From Synanceia verrucosa (Eukaryota; Chordata; Actinopteri; Perciformes; Synanceiidae): a stretch of DNA of 64,000 nt. The notes beneath the pieces were generated by a model, which was not told the origin of the DNA, searched no databases, and saw only the letters and a program-made list of their open reading frames with translations. Each line of letters opens with the position of its first letter. The stretch's first letter is position 1. This document shows positions 61,931-64,000 of the stretch, one piece after another. The translations under genes and the position numbers were made by a program. Location: the NCBI GenBank assembly GCA_029721515.1, contig CM056562.1:3093593-3157592 (forward strand), in the 5' to 3' direction.

Positions 61931-62264
61931 CCATCCATCCATTTTCTACCACTTATCCTCACATCAGGGGGGACATCAGGGTCAGGGGGGACATCAGGGT
62001 CAGGGGGGACAAGTCTCCAGTTCATCACAGGACACATAGAGACAGACAACCACTCACACTCACATTCACACCTACGGTCAATTTAAATTAACCAATTAAC
62101 CTAATCCCCATGCATGTTTTTGGATGGTGGGAGGAAGCCGGAGTACCAGAGAGAACCCACACAGACATGAGGAGAACATGCAAACTCCACACAGAAAGGG
62201 AATCAAACCCAGTACCTTCTTATTGTGAGCTGACAGTGGTAACCACTACACCACCGTGCCGCCC
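61931..62264 (-). mobile_element. SINE S1, minus orientation
   Basis: Read on the minus strand it starts GGGGCGGCACGGTGGTGTAG and ends in a GGATGGATGG tail. Near the tail a 17-bp unit (ACATCAGGGTCAGGGGGG) is repeated in tandem at 61965-62010. Confidence 0.8.
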
Positions 62265-62652
62265 CTACTCATTACTCACTGATTTGAAAATCTTGATGAA
62301 ATTGAAATGCAAGCATAAAGAGATCCTCAAGTTTTATACACAATGAGTAGTTGTTATTAAGATGACTCTGAAATAGTCATCAAATCAGTTTCTGTATTTT
62401 ATCTACTTTTCATATTCAAATATGTGATCTGGGGCCAACCACTTCCTCTGAATGAAATTACAAAATGTCCTATATCATATCAGCTAAGAGCATCAAACCA
62501 CTTCATAAAATGCTGGATGACAAGTGCAGTAAAAATATAAGATATTTCATGTGAAATATGGAGTAGAGTAGTAGTATTCAAGTAAGATACAGTAAAAATA
62601 TTCAGGTAAAGTACATGTTATACACCTCTTCTATTAATGTTGGAGTCAGTGA

Positions 62653-63545
62653 TGTCATGATCCGTCTGTCTGTTTGAGTTAAGTTAACCATTTTTGTCTC
62701 ATGCATACATGTTGTCTTGTCATTTTCTGTTTTATTTTGAAATAACTGAATGTTCCCTCTCGTTTTAGTTCACACTTCCCCTTCCCGCGTTTTGTGATTG
62801 TCTGACCCAGCCCTAATTGTCTCCACCTGTTCCCCATCACCTCATGTATAAATAGTCCTGTCTTCCCTTGTCTCCTTGCGTGATCGTCATGTCCCCTGTG
62901 TTCGTCGCTCCCGAGTTCTGCCTTCTCCAGTTTCCAGCCTCCTTTGACCTCTTATGGTAATTTTTGTTGTAATTTTGATAGCCTCTGTTTTTGTTTGCTA
63001 CTAGATGAATCCTCTCTGGAGTAGATCCTAGTCTGTTTTTCCCCTTCTGGTTTTTGTTATGCCCCGCTTTCCCCTTAGTTTACAAGAAGAATCCTCTCCG
63101 GAGTAGATCCTTGTAGTTTTTCTGTTCTTTAGTATCTCTTTCCTAGTTTTTGTAATTCCCTTCTCTAGCGTAGAGTTGTAGGTGTCCCTGTTTTCTGTTA
63201 GCTTCCCTCGTACTAGCTCCCTTGGTTATTTCTTTCCTTTTTCCCGTCGACTTGATAACCGTAATTTTGATAGCCTGTGGAAGTAAGATTCCCTTTTTGG
63301 TTTAAGGTACTGTTAAATGGTTATCCCTTTCAACTTGAAAGTGGTTTTTGTTTATCCCCGGTTTATAGTTGAGAGTAGTGAGAGTAGGGAATCCCCGGTG
63401 CGTGCCTCCGCCTGCCAGGAGGCACATGGCCGTCCTCCACCTCCCTGCTGGAACACCGTGCCTTGCTGCTTTCCCTGTTTTGCAATAAAGACTTTCTTGA
63501 GAACTGTATTTCTGCCTGTGAGTCGTGCATCTGGGTTCCCTGACA
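62653..63545 (+). mobile_element. Gypsy-like LTR (893 bp)
   Basis: It begins TGTCATGATCCG and ends GGGTTCCCTGACA, so the termini are TGTCA...TGACA. A TATA box (TGTATAAATAG at about 62846) and a polyadenylation signal (CAATAAAG at about 63483) sit in the order expected for an LTR. The LTR is followed immediately by TGGACCCTTGTC, which resembles a primer-binding site start (TGG). No gag or pol follows within the remaining 440 bp. The family is inferred from composition. Confidence 0.65.
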
Positions 63546-64000
63546 TGGACCCTTGTCAAGTGAAGCTGTTTTCATTCACAGGATTATAATTTTAATTTAA
63601 TAATTTGGTGTGGACATATTTCTGTCATTGTCATTTTTTTTTTTTAAACCAATTCATATTATTCTTTTTGCATTTTTTGCATTTGCCTTTTGTGACTATT
63701 TCTCCTGGTCACATCCACAAATAGTAAAAATACATTTTATTTATCTAATAATTATGTTTAACATTTCATTTGCAATCCAAAATATATTTTCTTAATTTTT
63801 ATTTAGTACATATTGAAAATATTTATTACTATTAATATTACGTATGTCAATGCTTTTGTTTCTTTTATTAGTGTAACTTGTCTATGCTGCTGTGGTGAGT
63901 GAATTTCCACCAGTGGGGGACAAATAAAAAAACATTCTATCATTAAATATGAAAGAAATGGCAATTTAAACTGAATCAAATCAGCAAACAGAAAAAGTTC

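Larger units (their letters stand above)
58549..64000. other. Region downstream of cyp17a1
   Basis: No further gene is recognised. It contains elements listed separately and ordinary AT-rich DNA, including 63560-64000, where I see nothing specific. Confidence 0.5.

Overview
This window is teleost (ray-finned fish) nuclear DNA and probably comes from a percomorph-type fish. It has intron-rich vertebrate genes with GT-AG splice sites, long introns, many CA/GT and TA microsatellites, and repeats typical of fish: a Tc1-like transposon, an L2-type LINE with an (ATCT)n tail, tRNA-promoter SINEs, TTAA-flanked and hAT-like miniature elements, and Gypsy-like LTRs. I see no operon, CRISPR array, or bacterial or phage feature.

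Four protein-coding genes can be read exon by exon. (1) slc30a6 (zinc transporter ZnT6), minus strand: coding exons at 19382-19199, 17999-17953, 17108-17022 and 7008-6924. The rest of the gene lies beyond the left edge, and about 77 in-frame residues precede the usual vertebrate N-terminus. (2) nt5c2 (cytosolic purine 5'-nucleotidase II), minus strand: complete in 17 coding exons from 43470 down to 25738, 565 residues. Its catalytic residues keep the human numbering. (3) borcs7 (BORC lysosome-positioning subunit), minus strand: complete in 5 exons from 50413 to 48053, 103 residues. (4) cyp17a1 (steroid 17-alpha-hydroxylase/17,20-lyase), plus strand: complete in 8 exons from 51511 to 58548, 515 residues. 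borcs7 and cyp17a1 are head-to-head, 1.1 kb apart.

The genes do not form one pathway. nt5c2, borcs7 and cyp17a1 are an ancient syntenic group (human 10q24). Here cnnm2 and as3mt are not found between borcs7 and nt5c2, nt5c2 is inverted relative to the human order, and slc30a6 (human chromosome 2) is the left neighbour.

Layout: 1-19 kb is slc30a6 introns full of repeats. 19.4-25.7 kb is an intergenic stretch with a MITE and an L2 LINE 3' end. 25.7-44.2 kb is nt5c2; one intron holds a dead Tc1 transposon split by a 514-bp solo LTR. 44.4-48 kb is a repeat-bearing spacer. 48-50.4 kb is borcs7 and 51.5-58.5 kb is cyp17a1. 58.5-64 kb is downstream DNA with a full-length miniature element, a reverse-transcriptase fragment, a SINE and an LTR.

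I found no convincing new biological system. The points most worth checking are the slc30a6 N-terminal extension, a short element shared by the slc30a6 and nt5c2 promoters, the nested Tc1/LTR insertion, a family of TTAA-flanked foldback elements, and one GC-AG intron in nt5c2.
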